This document shows positions 1 to 8,885 of a stretch of DNA of 64,000 bases, piece by piece (position 1 is the first letter of the stretch; the number at the start of each line of letters is the position of its first letter). The stretch is taken from positions 91,779-155,778 of the forward strand of contig NZ_JAFBEA010000009.1 in NCBI RefSeq assembly GCF_016908515.1, given 5' to 3'. Made by a program: the position numbers and the translations under genes. Below the pieces are notes generated by a model. It was not told where the DNA came from. It did no database searches and saw only the letters and a list, made by a program, of their open reading frames with translations. This DNA comes from Virgibacillus halotolerans (GTDB lineage: Bacteria; Bacillota; Bacilli; Bacillales; Amphibacillaceae).

Positions 1-564
1 GAAACGGAAGAACTTGTGCAGCATGTGATACAAACCGCTGGCCAGCATCAACGCCCGCTTACGATTGTTGATGTTGGTACGGGAAGCGGAATTATTGCGA
101 TTACGCTCGCCTTGGAGCTTGTACATGCAACCGTTTATGCGACGGACATTTCTACGACTGCACTGGAAGTAGCACAAAAGAATGCGGAACAGCTACAAGC
201 TAATGTGACTTTCCTAGAGGGTGACTTTTTACAGCCGCTTCAGAAGGAAAATATTCAAGCAGATATCGTCGTTTCGAATCCACCTTACATTGCCCGGGCA
301 GAGGAAGCACTTTTAGCGGATACAGTGAAAAACTTCGATCCTGAGCTTGCTTTGTTTGCTGAAGATAATGGACTAGCTGCCTATAGACTGATTATCGAGC
401 AAAGCAAAAAAGTCGCGAAACGGCACGCGGTGTTAGCATTTGAAATTGGCGATGCCCAAAGTGAAGCTGTCCGTTCATTGATCAAAGAAACCTACCCAAC
501 CAGTAACGTACACACAATCAAAGATATAAACAAAAAAGACCGCATTATCTACGCACAACTGTAA
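1..564 (+). CDS. prmC: Release factor glutamine methyltransferase PrmC (5' end outside window)
   Basis: SAM-dependent methyltransferase that modifies the Gln of the GGQ motif in peptide-chain release factors. The reading frame is open from base 1 and begins with ETEELV, the conserved block just before the methyltransferase fold, so only the N-terminal helical domain is cut off. Visible are the SAM-binding glycine motif DVGTGSG near the start and the diagnostic catalytic NPPY motif (VVSNPPYIA), which binds the substrate glutamine amide. In Bacillus this gene follows prfA and precedes spoIIR, as here. The identification is secure; the true start is not visible. Confidence 0.95.
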   Translation, partial: ETEELVQHVIQTAGQHQRPLTIVDVGTGSGIIAITLALELVHATVYATDISTTALEVAQKNAEQLQANVTFLEGDFLQPLQKENIQADIVVSNPPYIARAEEALLADTVKNFDPELALFAEDNGLAAYRLIIEQSKKVAKRHAVLAFEIGDAQSEAVRSLIKETYPTSNVHTIKDINKKDRIIYAQL

Positions 565-623
565 AGAAAGGCGGTCGATCAACGAATTAATATTTTACGA
601 GAATACTAGTTTAAATTCATCAC

Positions 624-638
624 CCCCTGTCCATACTA
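624..638 (+). promoter_or_regulatory. Motif shared by spoIIR and ywmB leaders
   Basis: CCCCTGTCCATACTA ends 32 nt before the spoIIR start. An almost identical 15-mer (one C/T difference) ends exactly 32 nt before ywmB at 19930-19944. The sequence and matched spacing are seen directly; a promoter or leader role is inference. Confidence 0.35.
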
Positions 639-669
639 AGAATAGATCAAGGGAGAGGGGAACTAAACG

Positions 670-1278
670 ATGAGGAAACTAGTATTTTTTGCTTTCATAC
701 TTATAATTTTATTTTTCGCCGTACCGGTAAAAGGTGTTGGACAACAAGCTGAGTCAGCGGATGATTATCAGGTTATTCCGGATGAAGCGATTCGTCTGCG
801 GATTCTTGCAAATAGTGATACAGAAGCAGATCAGGATCTTAAGCGGACCGTTCGTGATCGTGTAAACGAGCAGATCACTGTTTGGGTGAAGGATATCGAT
901 ACGATTGAGAAAGCTAGAGAGCTGATAGAGAGTAAAATCCCTGACATCGAGGCGATTGTTGCACAAGTATTAAAAGAAGAAAATGCAGATATCGATTATG
1001 AAGTCGAATATGGTAGCGATATTAGTTTTCCGGCGAAACTTTACGGCCCCTATCTATATCCAGCGGGGGAATATGAGGCAGTACTCATTACACTTGGTGA
1101 AGGGCAGGGTGCAAATTGGTGGTGCGTACTATTTCCACCACTATGCTTTTTAGACTTTTCAAATGGAACAAGTGTGGCAGCGGCTGAAGCTGAAGCGGAT
1201 GAGGAAGATGTTCAGGAGGAAGAAACGGAGCAGGTAGAAGTAAAGTTCTTCCTATTTGAGTGGTTTGGTTGGTCATAA
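670..1278 (+). CDS. spoIIR: Stage II sporulation protein R
   Basis: Secreted forespore signalling protein that, in B. subtilis, activates SpoIIGA in the septum so that pro-SigE is processed in the mother cell. The 202-residue product has an N-terminal hydrophobic signal segment (residues about 4-20) and the conserved RLRILANSDTEADQDLKRTVRD block of the family. The core is followed by an acidic tail (EADEEDVQEEETEQVE) ending in an aromatic FEWFGW segment. The start is supported by a GGGAGAGGGG Shine-Dalgarno sequence. The gene sits between prmC and the ywlB homologue as in B. subtilis. A CCCCTGTCCATACTA motif 32 nt before the start is shared with ywmB. Confidence 0.95.
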   Translation: MRKLVFFAFILIILFFAVPVKGVGQQAESADDYQVIPDEAIRLRILANSDTEADQDLKRTVRDRVNEQITVWVKDIDTIEKARELIESKIPDIEAIVAQVLKEENADIDYEVEYGSDISFPAKLYGPYLYPAGEYEAVLITLGEGQGANWWCVLFPPLCFLDFSNGTSVAAAEAEADEEDVQEEETEQVEVKFFLFEWFGWS

Positions 1279-1348
1279 TCTCTGAATAGGTGCATAGAAT
1301 GGTAGTAAAGCAAAAGTTATCTATCAAAAAATAGTAGAGGTGAATCCC

Positions 1349-1750
1349 ATGCATATGATCAGAGCTCATGACGTTTCATACGACCGATTAAAAGTATTCC
1401 TGGAAAAAAATCAAACCGTAGATAAAGTAAATTTGCTGAAAAATGGTTATGTCGTGGAAATACAGGATGAAATCGAAGGCTGCTTTATATTGGAAATGAT
1501 GCGTGAAGGTGAATATTGGTTGAAACAGCTTTTCATTACAAAAGAACATGCGGCAATGTTGCCTGTGCTATTGGAAGCAATTCTCACACTGGCAAAACAG
1601 CAACGAGCGATCGTTGTCTATGTGCACAGTTATCAACCGGTTGTGGATATATTATTGGAAGCGCTACAATTCCATCCACAAAAAGAAAAGGATTTCGTGG
1701 ATAAACATGAAATAAACAAGGGAAATTGGTGGTCTTACAGTGTTTCTTAA
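1349..1750 (+). CDS. YwlB-like GNAT-fold protein
   Basis: A protein of 133 residues in the position of B. subtilis ywlB, between spoIIR and ywlC. The sequence has the look of a small GNAT-type N-acetyltransferase: an early beta strand pair (VVEIQDEIEGCFILEMM), a central strand preceding the acetyl-CoA site (YWLKQLFIT), and a late strand pair (RAIVVYVHS). The canonical Q/RxxGxG/A loop is not obvious, so catalysis is uncertain. A GTG at 1340 is in frame, but the ATG at 1349 has a GAGGTG Shine-Dalgarno with six-base spacing and is preferred. Assignment rests mainly on synteny. Confidence 0.6.
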   Translation: MHMIRAHDVSYDRLKVFLEKNQTVDKVNLLKNGYVVEIQDEIEGCFILEMMREGEYWLKQLFITKEHAAMLPVLLEAILTLAKQQRAIVVYVHSYQPVVDILLEALQFHPQKEKDFVDKHEINKGNWWSYSVS

Positions 1751-1763
1751 GAACATATACACA

Positions 1764-1912
1764 ATATCCACAAGAGGTTGTGAATAACTTGTGTGAATGC
1801 TGTGCATAACTATTGTGATATGTGCATAACTTTAATAAAAATAATAAAAAAAGCGAATGTATAACAATTAATCTGTGGATAAAAGCCTGCAGATTTTTTG
1901 TTTTTATCCACA
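1764..1912. promoter_or_regulatory. DnaA-box cluster in the ywlB-ywlC intergenic region
   Basis: Five exact matches to the DnaA box TTATNCACA lie within 134 bp: 1779-1787 (minus), 1801-1809 (minus), 1821-1829 (minus), 1874-1882 (minus) and 1904-1912 (plus). A one-mismatch site is at 1764-1772, and another exact box lies inside the next gene at 2324-2332. The last two intergenic boxes form an 11-bp inverted repeat, TGTGGATAAAA facing TTTTATCCACA. About two exact matches would be expected by chance in the whole window. As I recall, the ywlC region is one of the oriC-proximal DnaA-binding clusters mapped in B. subtilis. Confidence 0.85.
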
Positions 1913-1969
1913 TTTTGCGTAAATAGCTGTTATCCTCTAAAATATAAAATAGGAAAAGAGGTAACAGCA

Positions 1970-2998
1970 ATGAGACAAACCAAACGTTGGTATTTAAAAA
2001 ATGATACAACCTATAATCAAGAAGCATTAATAGAGGCTGCAAATCTGCTGACAAGTGGGGAAACGGTAGCCTTCCCGACTGAAACAGTTTATGGATTAGG
2101 GGCAGATGCCACCAATGAAACAGCCATCATGAAAATTTTCCAGGCAAAGGGACGCCCGCAAGATAATCCGTTAATTGCACATGTAGCAACAAAAGAACAA
2201 TTACTAAAGCTTGTGGATGGATTACCTGCCTATGCAGAAAAGCTTGTGGATCAATTTTCACCAGGCCCCTTAACTTTTGTATTGCCGGAAAATGGGACGT
2301 GCGCAGCGAATGTAACTGCTGGGTTATCCACAATTGCGGTAAGAATCCCGGATCATCCGGTCGCACAACAATTATTAAAACAATGCAATATCCCAATTGC
2401 CGCCCCAAGCGCGAATATTTCCGGAAAACCGAGTCCAACAACGGCAGGCCATGTTTGGACAGATTTACAAGGAAAAATTTCCGGTCTGATCGATGGTGGT
2501 CCAACTGGTGTAGGGGTGGAATCCACGGTGATTGATTGTACACAAGATATTCCCACTATCCTTAGACCGGGTGGCATTACGAGAGAACAGCTAGAGGCGG
2601 TGGTTGGCAGGGTCGGAGTTGACCCCGCACTAACGAATAAAACAGATCGTCCGAAAGCGCCGGGAATGAAATATAAACATTATTCTCCAGAGATGCCAAT
2701 GTGGCTTGTCGCTGGTTCAGCGAGAAAAATCCAGGAAGTTGTGGACAAAGAGCGAAGTAAAGGACAGCGAATTGGTGTACTAGCAAGCCTCGAAACAGCG
2801 GAAAAAATAAATGCGGACGAGGTGATGTCATTGGGTAAGGAAATGGACGAGATAACGGCTAATTTATACACTGGCTTGCGTACTTATAAATCGAATGACA
2901 TAGATATGATTATATGTGAAGCTTTTCCCGAAACAGGGATTGGCGAAGCTGTGATGAACCGTTTAAAAAAAGCTGCCAGTATTTATATTCGTGACTAG
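1970..2998 (+). CDS. ywlC: Threonylcarbamoyl-AMP synthase (Sua5/YwlC)
   Basis: Makes threonylcarbamoyl-AMP from threonine, bicarbonate and ATP, the first step of the t6A37 tRNA modification. The 342-residue product has the YrdC/TsaC fold in the first 200 residues (GETVAFPTETVYGLGADA, KAKGRP-type FQAKGRPQDNPL, and the SANISGKPSPT motif). A C-terminal Sua5 domain follows, so it is the long Sua5 form, close to the 346 residues of B. subtilis YwlC. An upstream in-frame ATG at 1898 is rejected because the ATG at 1970 has an AAGAGG Shine-Dalgarno. The DnaA-box cluster lies directly upstream, so DnaA-dependent control is possible. Confidence 0.95.
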   Translation: MRQTKRWYLKNDTTYNQEALIEAANLLTSGETVAFPTETVYGLGADATNETAIMKIFQAKGRPQDNPLIAHVATKEQLLKLVDGLPAYAEKLVDQFSPGPLTFVLPENGTCAANVTAGLSTIAVRIPDHPVAQQLLKQCNIPIAAPSANISGKPSPTTAGHVWTDLQGKISGLIDGGPTGVGVESTVIDCTQDIPTILRPGGITREQLEAVVGRVGVDPALTNKTDRPKAPGMKYKHYSPEMPMWLVAGSARKIQEVVDKERSKGQRIGVLASLETAEKINADEVMSLGKEMDEITANLYTGLRTYKSNDIDMIICEAFPETGIGEAVMNRLKKAASIYIRD

Positions 2999-3037
2999 TA
3001 AACACATGTATTATCTTAATGTACCACCTATCATAAT

Positions 3038-3080
3038 CCCCCTTGGGCATGCATATATTTTAAAAGCATGTCCAAGGGGG
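3038..3080 (+). promoter_or_regulatory. 15-bp stem-loop that buries the mntP ribosome-binding site
   Basis: Arms 3038-3052 (CCCCCTTGGGCATGC) and 3066-3080 (GCATGTCCAAGGGGG) pair over 15 bp with a single G-U and a 13-nt loop. No U-tract follows. The 3' arm contains the AAGGGGG Shine-Dalgarno of mntP, whose ATG is at 3088. Either a terminator remnant or, more interestingly, a translational switch for the manganese exporter. Confidence 0.7.
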
Positions 3081-3087
3081 AAGACGT

Positions 3088-3648
3088 ATGTCATTACAAG
3101 CGCATTATTTAGGGGAAATAATCACATTATTATTTATGGCTGTTGCATTGGGAATGGATGCATTTTCTGTAGGTCTCGGTCTTGGCATGCAACAGCTAAG
3201 ACTGAAAAAGATTGCATTCATTGGATCCATTATCGGTGTGTTTCATATTATTATGCCGTTTATTGGCATTGTTTTAGGACATGCGATCTCAGGTAAGATT
3301 GGCCATGTAACCACATTCGCCGGCGGTCTACTGCTGGTTGGGATTGGTGCACATATTTTTTTCAATGCGTTTCATCAGGATCGGAAAATAAATGTTTCCC
3401 TTGTTGGACCCGGCATTTATATTTTAGCATTTACCGTTAGTATCGATAGTTTTTCCGTCGGACTCAGCCTTGGCTTGTCGGGAGTGAAAACAGTACTCGC
3501 CTTACTTTTATTTGGTATGGCCAGCGCAGTACTTGCATGGGTGGGAATGCTGTTAGGCAGAAAAGTGCATGGCGTGCTTGGTGCATATAGTGAAGTCCTT
3601 GGTGGCAGTATTTTATTTGGCTTTGGATTACTTTTGTTATTTAGCTGA
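3088..3648 (+). CDS. mntP: Manganese efflux pump MntP
   Basis: Membrane exporter of Mn(II), corresponding to B. subtilis YwlD in the same syntenic position. The 186-residue protein has six predicted membrane segments arranged as two similar halves. Each half carries the family acidic signature in a helix: MGMDAFSVGLGLG (residues about 17-30) and VSIDSFSVGLSLG (about 113-125); the Asp residues are the likely metal ligands. The Shine-Dalgarno lies inside a strong hairpin (3038-3080), suggesting controlled translation. No yybP-ykoY manganese riboswitch consensus is evident in the short leader. Confidence 0.93.
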   Translation: MSLQAHYLGEIITLLFMAVALGMDAFSVGLGLGMQQLRLKKIAFIGSIIGVFHIIMPFIGIVLGHAISGKIGHVTTFAGGLLLVGIGAHIFFNAFHQDRKINVSLVGPGIYILAFTVSIDSFSVGLSLGLSGVKTVLALLLFGMASAVLAWVGMLLGRKVHGVLGAYSEVLGGSILFGFGLLLLFS

Positions 3649-3795
3649 TTTCCGATGGCTTATATTCGAACACCTCCCTTCTATTGCGAATTCCTATCCC
3701 CAGGATAATTCTATTCAAAAGATAACGATTTACCCTAACATGCCTGCTCAAAATGTGATATATTTGATGTATGGAAATGTAACGGAGGCACACTA

Positions 3796-4395
3796 ATGAA
3801 GATTTTGTTTATCTGTACAGGGAATACATGTCGAAGTCCGATGGCAGCATCCTTGCTGAAAAATAGGTTACCAGAAGCTGAGGTGCAGTCTGCCGGTATT
3901 TTTGCTGGTAAAAATCAGCATGCAAATCAGTATGCAATTCAGGCGTTAGCACAGCGTAACATTGCGCTGGATCATTATTCACAGCCGGTAACAAACAACC
4001 TGTTAAATTGGGCGGATATTGTATTAACCATGACGACCAACCATAAACGGACACTGATCATGGATTATCCCGACTTTCAAGATAAGTTTTTCACTTTAAA
4101 AGAATATGCGTCAGATGACGATAAAAAAGTATGGCAAGAATTAAAAAAGGCTTATGCTGATTATGAAGAAAAACGGAGCCATATCATTCAACAGAATGAG
4201 CGTAAAATGAGTCAAACACAGCTCAACCAATTGCTTGAAAAAAAGCTAGTGAAAGATATTGACCATATTAGAAAACTGGAGTCCTGCATCATTAGTTATG
4301 ATATTTCTGATCCGTTCGGCGGCGATTTAAAAGTATATCAGGAGACCATTGATGAACTAGACGAATATATAGATCTGCTCCTTAAAAAAATATAA
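3796..4395 (+). CDS. ywlE: Protein arginine phosphatase YwlE with a helical insertion
   Basis: Low-molecular-weight phosphatase that removes phosphate from phosphoarginine, reversing the McsB kinase mark. The active-site loop CTGNTCRS is at residues 7-14: nucleophile Cys7, Arg13, and Thr11, the residue that gives arginine specificity in YwlE. The general-acid motif is DPF at residues 172-174. B. subtilis YwlE is 150 residues with the acid at about position 118; here a charged, helix-forming segment of about 50 residues (roughly 108-160) separates the catalytic core from the acid loop. The gene is in the expected place between mntP and rpiB, with a GGAGG-like Shine-Dalgarno. Confidence 0.9.
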   Translation: MKILFICTGNTCRSPMAASLLKNRLPEAEVQSAGIFAGKNQHANQYAIQALAQRNIALDHYSQPVTNNLLNWADIVLTMTTNHKRTLIMDYPDFQDKFFTLKEYASDDDKKVWQELKKAYADYEEKRSHIIQQNERKMSQTQLNQLLEKKLVKDIDHIRKLESCIISYDISDPFGGDLKVYQETIDELDEYIDLLLKKI

Positions 4396-4486
4396 TTTAT
4401 CTCCAAAACGTCTAAGTCTGAAACTTTAGGAGTAAATCCACAAATTAAATAACATATAGCGTTTAAAGAAAGGGTGCGAATAAATC

Positions 4487-4927
4487 ATGAAAGTCATTAT
4501 TACCGGAGACCATGCAGGAATGACCATCCGTAACGAAATCAAAGCACTTTTAGAAGAAAAGGGAATCGACTATGAGGATACAGGCTGCAGCTGTGAAACG
4601 TCCGTCGATTATCCGGATTATGCACTTCCAGCTGCAGAACGGATTGCAAGTGGTGAATTTGACCGCGGTATTTTTATATGTGGGACAGGCATAGGCATGT
4701 CGATTGCTGCAAATAAGGTGAAGGGTGTTCGCTGCGCGTTGACCCATGATGTGTATAGTGCGAAATTAACCCGTCAGCACAATGACTCCAATGCGATTGC
4801 ACTTGGTGAACGTGTAATTGGGCCGGGGCTAGCAAGAGAGATTGCTGAAGTTTGGCTGGACACAGCATTTGATGGGGGACGTCACGCCAATCGAATCGGG
4901 AAAATTACGACATACGAAGATCAATAA
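4487..4927 (+). CDS. rpiB: Ribose-5-phosphate isomerase B
   Basis: Interconverts ribose 5-phosphate and ribulose 5-phosphate in the pentose phosphate pathway. The 146-residue protein shows the RpiB/LacAB signature: the GDHAG nucleotide-like loop at residues 7-11 (Asp8, His9), the catalytic cysteine in IFICGTGIGMSIAANK (Cys65), and the HNDSNAIALG block. It corresponds to YwlF. The stop codon is immediately followed by the ywlG leader, so the two genes are probably co-transcribed. Confidence 0.95.
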   Translation: MKVIITGDHAGMTIRNEIKALLEEKGIDYEDTGCSCETSVDYPDYALPAAERIASGEFDRGIFICGTGIGMSIAANKVKGVRCALTHDVYSAKLTRQHNDSNAIALGERVIGPGLAREIAEVWLDTAFDGGRHANRIGKITTYEDQ

Positions 4928-4945
4928 ATGGCAGGTGAGCTTCAC

Positions 4946-5491
4946 ATGACAAATACACGAAATAAAGTGGAACAGGATTTAGAGTCATTAGTAAATGGAT
5001 GGATCAGCAGTGACTATTTAGAAGCGGGTGACCTGTTCATAATCGGTTGTTCAACAAGTGAAGTTGCCGGTAAACATATTGGAACTTCCGGGAGTGAGGA
5101 GATTGCAGCCATTCTGTTTCGGGGATTGAAAAAGCTTGCACAGCAAAAACAAATCCAACTTGCATTTCAGTGCTGTGAACATTTGAACCGTGCAATTGTA
5201 ATAGAAAAAGAAACGGCAAAAGCCTACGCTTATGATGAAGTGGCTGTTGTACCAATCCCGACGGCGGGCGGTTCAATGGCATCTTACGCCTATAAACATA
5301 TGGATAACCCGGTTGTCGTGGAACATATTCGGGCAGATGCTGGGCTAGACATTGGTGAAACCATGATCGGCATGCATTTAAAACCGGTCGCTGTTCCACT
5401 AAGATTCGATCAGAGAAGCATTGGGGAAGCGCGAGTAAATGGCGCCAGAACGCGACCGAAATTAATCGGTGGCGAACGGGCACAATATTAA
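4946..5491 (+). CDS. ywlG: DUF436/TIGR01440 family protein YwlG
   Basis: Conserved Firmicute protein of unknown biochemical role, 181 residues, always near rpiB and glyA. An ATG at 4928 abuts the rpiB stop, but the ATG at 4946 has an AGGTGAG Shine-Dalgarno six bases upstream and gives the usual family length (about 180). Characteristic blocks include the GCSTSEVAG loop near the N-terminus, CEHLNRA in the middle, and GGSMASYAYK. The C-terminus carries the LRFDQRSIGEARVNGARTRPK family block. No function should be inferred beyond conserved synteny. Confidence 0.88.
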   Translation: MTNTRNKVEQDLESLVNGWISSDYLEAGDLFIIGCSTSEVAGKHIGTSGSEEIAAILFRGLKKLAQQKQIQLAFQCCEHLNRAIVIEKETAKAYAYDEVAVVPIPTAGGSMASYAYKHMDNPVVVEHIRADAGLDIGETMIGMHLKPVAVPLRFDQRSIGEARVNGARTRPKLIGGERAQY

Positions 5492-5688
5492 TCACCAAGC
5501 TTTGATGATGAAATATAATAGCTGTTTTATAAAATATTGTTGCTATTCAGTGGGTGGTAAGGGCTGGGATAACAACAGGATACGAAAAGAGCCACTATAA
5601 TAGTATTCGCCTGCATGGCTGGCAAAAAAGCATCGTGGGCGGCATACATATTTTAATTATAAAAACAAAAAACGGGAGGCTACATAAT

Positions 5689-6924
5689 ATGGAACATGTG
5701 AAACAAGCAGATCATGAACTATTCGAAGCAATCCAAGCAGAAAAGAATCGTCAGCAGGAGAAAATTGAGCTAATCGCGTCAGAAAACTTTGTATCTGAAG
5801 CGGTAATGGAGGCAATGGGCTCTGTTTTAACCAACAAATATGCGGAAGGTTATCCAGGAAAAAGATACTATGGTGGTTGTGAACATGTCGACGTAGTAGA
5901 AAACCTTGCTCGTGATCGTGCGAAGCAACTATTCGATGCGGAACACGTCAATGTTCAACCGCATTCTGGCGCACAGGCCAACATGGCGGTTTACTTTTCA
6001 GTGCTCGAGCCAGGTGACACGGTTCTGGGAATGAACTTAAACCATGGTGGACATCTAACACACGGTAGCCCGGTGAACTTCAGCGGTAAATTATATAATT
6101 TTGTTGACTATGGTGTTGATAAAGAAACGGAACAGCTGGATTATGATGTGGTGCTGGAGAAGGCGAAAGAAGTAAAACCAAGAATGATTGTTGCTGGTGC
6201 AAGTGCCTACTCGCGTGCAATTGATTTTGCTAAATTCCGTGAAATCGCTGATGCTGTAGATGCTTATTTAATGGTTGATATGGCACATATCGCAGGACTG
6301 GTTGCTACAGGTTTACACCAAAACCCAGTACCATATGCAGATTTCGTAACGACAACAACGCATAAGACACTACGTGGTCCACGTGGCGGAATGATTTTAT
6401 GTAAAGAAGACTTTGCAAAGAAAATTGATAAGGCAGTATTCCCTGGTATGCAAGGCGGCCCATTAATGCATGTGATTGCAGCCAAGGCAGTATCATTTAA
6501 AGAAGCTTTATCAGATGATTTCAAAGTCTATACAGAACAAATTATTAAAAATGCACAGTGTTTACATGATGCATTAACTGAAGCGGGTGTACGTGTTGTT
6601 TCAGGTGGAACAGATAATCATTTGTTATTACTTGACGTTACGCCACTTGGCCTGACAGGAAAAGTAGCTGAGCAAGTTTTAGATGAAATCGGTATAACAA
6701 CCAACAAAAATACGATTCCATTTGATACAGCAAGTCCTTTTATAACAAGTGGTGTACGTATCGGTACAGCGGCAGTCACGACGCGTGGATTTGCTGAAGC
6801 GGAAATGAAGGAGATCGCAGCAATCATTTCTCTTACGTTAAAAAACCACGAAGACGAAGCGACATTAAAAGAAGCAGAAGAGCGCGTAATTGGTTTAACT
6901 AACAAACGTCCATTATATGCATAA
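5689..6924 (+). CDS. glyA: Serine hydroxymethyltransferase
   Basis: PLP enzyme converting serine and tetrahydrofolate to glycine and methylene-tetrahydrofolate, the main one-carbon source. The 411-residue product includes the substrate motif [13 protein letters not shown], the SHMT segment YYGGCEHVD, and the PLP-lysine motif [14 protein letters not shown] with Lys226. The frame extends upstream to 5554, but the ATG at 5689 follows a strong GGGAGG Shine-Dalgarno and starts at the conserved N-terminus. The 197-nt leader holds a TATAAT at about 5596 and no riboswitch I can recognise. A terminator follows at 6936. Confidence 0.96.
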   Translation: MEHVKQADHELFEAIQAEKNRQQEKIELIASENFVSEAVMEAMGSVLTNKYAEGYPGKRYYGGCEHVDVVENLARDRAKQLFDAEHVNVQPHSGAQANMAVYFSVLEPGDTVLGMNLNHGGHLTHGSPVNFSGKLYNFVDYGVDKETEQLDYDVVLEKAKEVKPRMIVAGASAYSRAIDFAKFREIADAVDAYLMVDMAHIAGLVATGLHQNPVPYADFVTTTTHKTLRGPRGGMILCKEDFAKKIDKAVFPGMQGGPLMHVIAAKAVSFKEALSDDFKVYTEQIIKNAQCLHDALTEAGVRVVSGGTDNHLLLLDVTPLGLTGKVAEQVLDEIGITTNKNTIPFDTASPFITSGVRIGTAAVTTRGFAEAEMKEIAAIISLTLKNHEDEATLKEAEERVIGLTNKRPLYA

Positions 6925-6935
6925 AACGGAAGAAG

Positions 6936-6968
6936 AGGATATCCCTTTTTTAGCGTGGATATCCTTTT
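6936..6968 (+). terminator. Rho-independent terminator after glyA
   Basis: AGGATATCC (6936-6944) pairs with GGATATCCT (6957-6965), followed by a short T-tract. Confidence 0.8.
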
Positions 6969-7070
6969 CGTTTGTCGTAAATTATTATAAGAACATATAT
7001 TAACTTGAAAGCTGGGAGTTTTTTCAGTACAATTTTAAAGATACAACAAATTCGAAGGAGTGAGCGGCAA

Positions 7071-7700
7071 ATGTCAAAGGTTTTCGTACTGGATCATCCG
7101 TTAATTCAACACAAATTAACGTACATAAGGGATAAAAACACAGGAACAAAAGAGTTCCGTGAATTGGTTGATGAAGTTGCAACATTGATGGCTTTTGAAA
7201 TCACAAGAAATTTAGCGCTACAAGTTAAAACGATCGAAACACCAGTTAAGGAAACAAACGCGAAGGTATTAGCTGGTAAAAAAATTGGGCTTATCCCTAT
7301 TTTACGTGCGGGATTGGGCATGGTCGATGGCATGTTAAACTTGATTCCAGCAGCCAAAGTAGGTCATGTTGGCTTATATCGTGATCCGAAAACATTAGAA
7401 CCGGTAGAATATTATATTAAGTTACCGTCTGACATTTCCGAACGTGAATTGATCGTGCTTGATCCGATGCTTGCAACAGGAGGTTCAGCAAACGATGCCA
7501 TCCATTCCTTGAAAAAGCGTGGTGCGAAGAACATTCAGCTCATGTGTTTGGTGGCTGCTCCTGAGGGCGTGGAAAAAATCCAGGAAGAACATCCGGATGT
7601 TGATATATATTTAGGTGCACTTGACGAAGCATTAGATGATAAAGGCTATATTGTCCCAGGACTTGGTGACGCGGGTGATCGCCTGTTTGGTACAAAGTAA
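7071..7700 (+). CDS. upp: Uracil phosphoribosyltransferase
   Basis: Salvages uracil with PRPP to give UMP. The 209-residue protein carries the PRPP-binding loop [15 protein letters not shown], the UPRT motif [14 protein letters not shown], and the C-terminal uracil-binding segment [12 protein letters not shown]. The frame is open from 7005, but the ATG at 7071 follows GAAGGAGTG and matches the family start MSKVFV. It is followed after 15 nt by mnaA, the B. subtilis order being upp then ywpI/mnaA in this part of the chromosome. Confidence 0.96.
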   Translation: MSKVFVLDHPLIQHKLTYIRDKNTGTKEFRELVDEVATLMAFEITRNLALQVKTIETPVKETNAKVLAGKKIGLIPILRAGLGMVDGMLNLIPAAKVGHVGLYRDPKTLEPVEYYIKLPSDISERELIVLDPMLATGGSANDAIHSLKKRGAKNIQLMCLVAAPEGVEKIQEEHPDVDIYLGALDEALDDKGYIVPGLGDAGDRLFGTK

Positions 7701-7715
7701 ATTAATGGAGAGACG

Positions 7716-8834
7716 ATGATGGAGAAGCGTATTAAAGTGATGACGATATTTGGTACAAGGCCAGAGGCGATTAAAATGGCGCCGCTTGTACGTGAATTGA
7801 AAACACGTCCACAGGAATTCGAGCCAATCGTTACGGTTACAGCGCAGCATCGTGAAATGCTGGATCAGGTATTGGATATCTTTCATATAACACCGGATTA
7901 TGATTTAAATATCATGAAGCAAAACCAGACACTTGCACAAATTACGACCCGCGCGCTTGAGGGGTTGGATGAAGTGATGAAGGCAACGAATCCCGATATC
8001 GTACTCGTACATGGAGACACAACGACAACATTTGCGGCTTCGCTTGCAGCCTATTACAATCAAATTGTTGTTGGTCACGTGGAAGCTGGACTACGTACAT
8101 GGAATAAGTATTCACCTTATCCGGAAGAGATGAATCGTCAGCTTACCGGTATTATGGCGGATTTACATTTTTCACCAACAGAGATGGCTAAACAAAATCT
8201 ATTGAATGAAAGTAAACCAGCAGATCGGATCTATGTAACAGGTAATACAGCAATCGACGCGCTAAAAACAACGGTAAATGAAGCCTACACGAGCCCGGTG
8301 CTGGACGCTTTGGGTGATAAACGACTTGTTTTGATGACAGCCCATCGCAGGGAAAACCTCGGCGATAACATGCAGCAAATGTTTCGTGCAGTGAAGCGAC
8401 TTGTTGAAGCGCATGATGATATTCAAGTGATTTATCCTGTACACTTAAACCCGGTTGTCAGGAAAACGGCTGCGAGTATTTTAGGAAATGATGACCGTAT
8501 TCAATTAATTGAACCGCTCGACGTTATCGATTTTCATAACTTTGCAGCACATGCACACCTGATTATTACGGATTCTGGGGGTGTGCAGGAAGAGGCACCT
8601 TCCCTTGGTGTACCTGTGTTGGTTTTACGTGATACAACGGAACGACCAGAAGGAATCACCGCTGGGACATTGAAGTTAGCTGGAACAGATGAGGATACGA
8701 TTTTTAATCTGGCCCATGAACTGTTAGCTGATCAAACAGCACATGATCAAATGGCCAAAGCATCGAACCCATATGGCGATGGCGAAGCATCAAGACGGAT
8801 AGCAGACGCTATTGTAGATTATTTTGGCAGTTAA
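7716..8834 (+). CDS. mnaA: UDP-N-acetylglucosamine 2-epimerase (non-hydrolysing)
   Basis: Interconverts UDP-GlcNAc and UDP-ManNAc, providing ManNAc for teichoic-acid linkage units and some capsules. The 372-residue protein shows the family landmarks FGTRPEAIKMAPL at the N-terminus, VHGDTTTTFAA, GHVEAGLRT, TAHRRENLG, and the TDSGGVQEEAPSLGVPVLVLRDTTERPEG block near the C-terminus, which contains catalytic acidic residues and the nucleotide site. Equivalent to wecB. Start ATG at 7716 follows GGAGAG; the directly following ATG at 7719 is an alternative. Confidence 0.95.
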   Translation: MMEKRIKVMTIFGTRPEAIKMAPLVRELKTRPQEFEPIVTVTAQHREMLDQVLDIFHITPDYDLNIMKQNQTLAQITTRALEGLDEVMKATNPDIVLVHGDTTTTFAASLAAYYNQIVVGHVEAGLRTWNKYSPYPEEMNRQLTGIMADLHFSPTEMAKQNLLNESKPADRIYVTGNTAIDALKTTVNEAYTSPVLDALGDKRLVLMTAHRRENLGDNMQQMFRAVKRLVEAHDDIQVIYPVHLNPVVRKTAASILGNDDRIQLIEPLDVIDFHNFAAHAHLIITDSGGVQEEAPSLGVPVLVLRDTTERPEGITAGTLKLAGTDEDTIFNLAHELLADQTAHDQMAKASNPYGDGEASRRIADAIVDYFGS

Positions 8835-8885
8835 GAAAAACCGAGAAAATCACTTGTTTCTTATGGATCCTTTATCAAGTAGGAC

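Noticed and set aside
5492..5688. Possible riboswitch upstream of glyA
   Set aside because: I could not match the ZTP, THF or glycine riboswitch consensus; only a TATAAT and a weak stem were seen.
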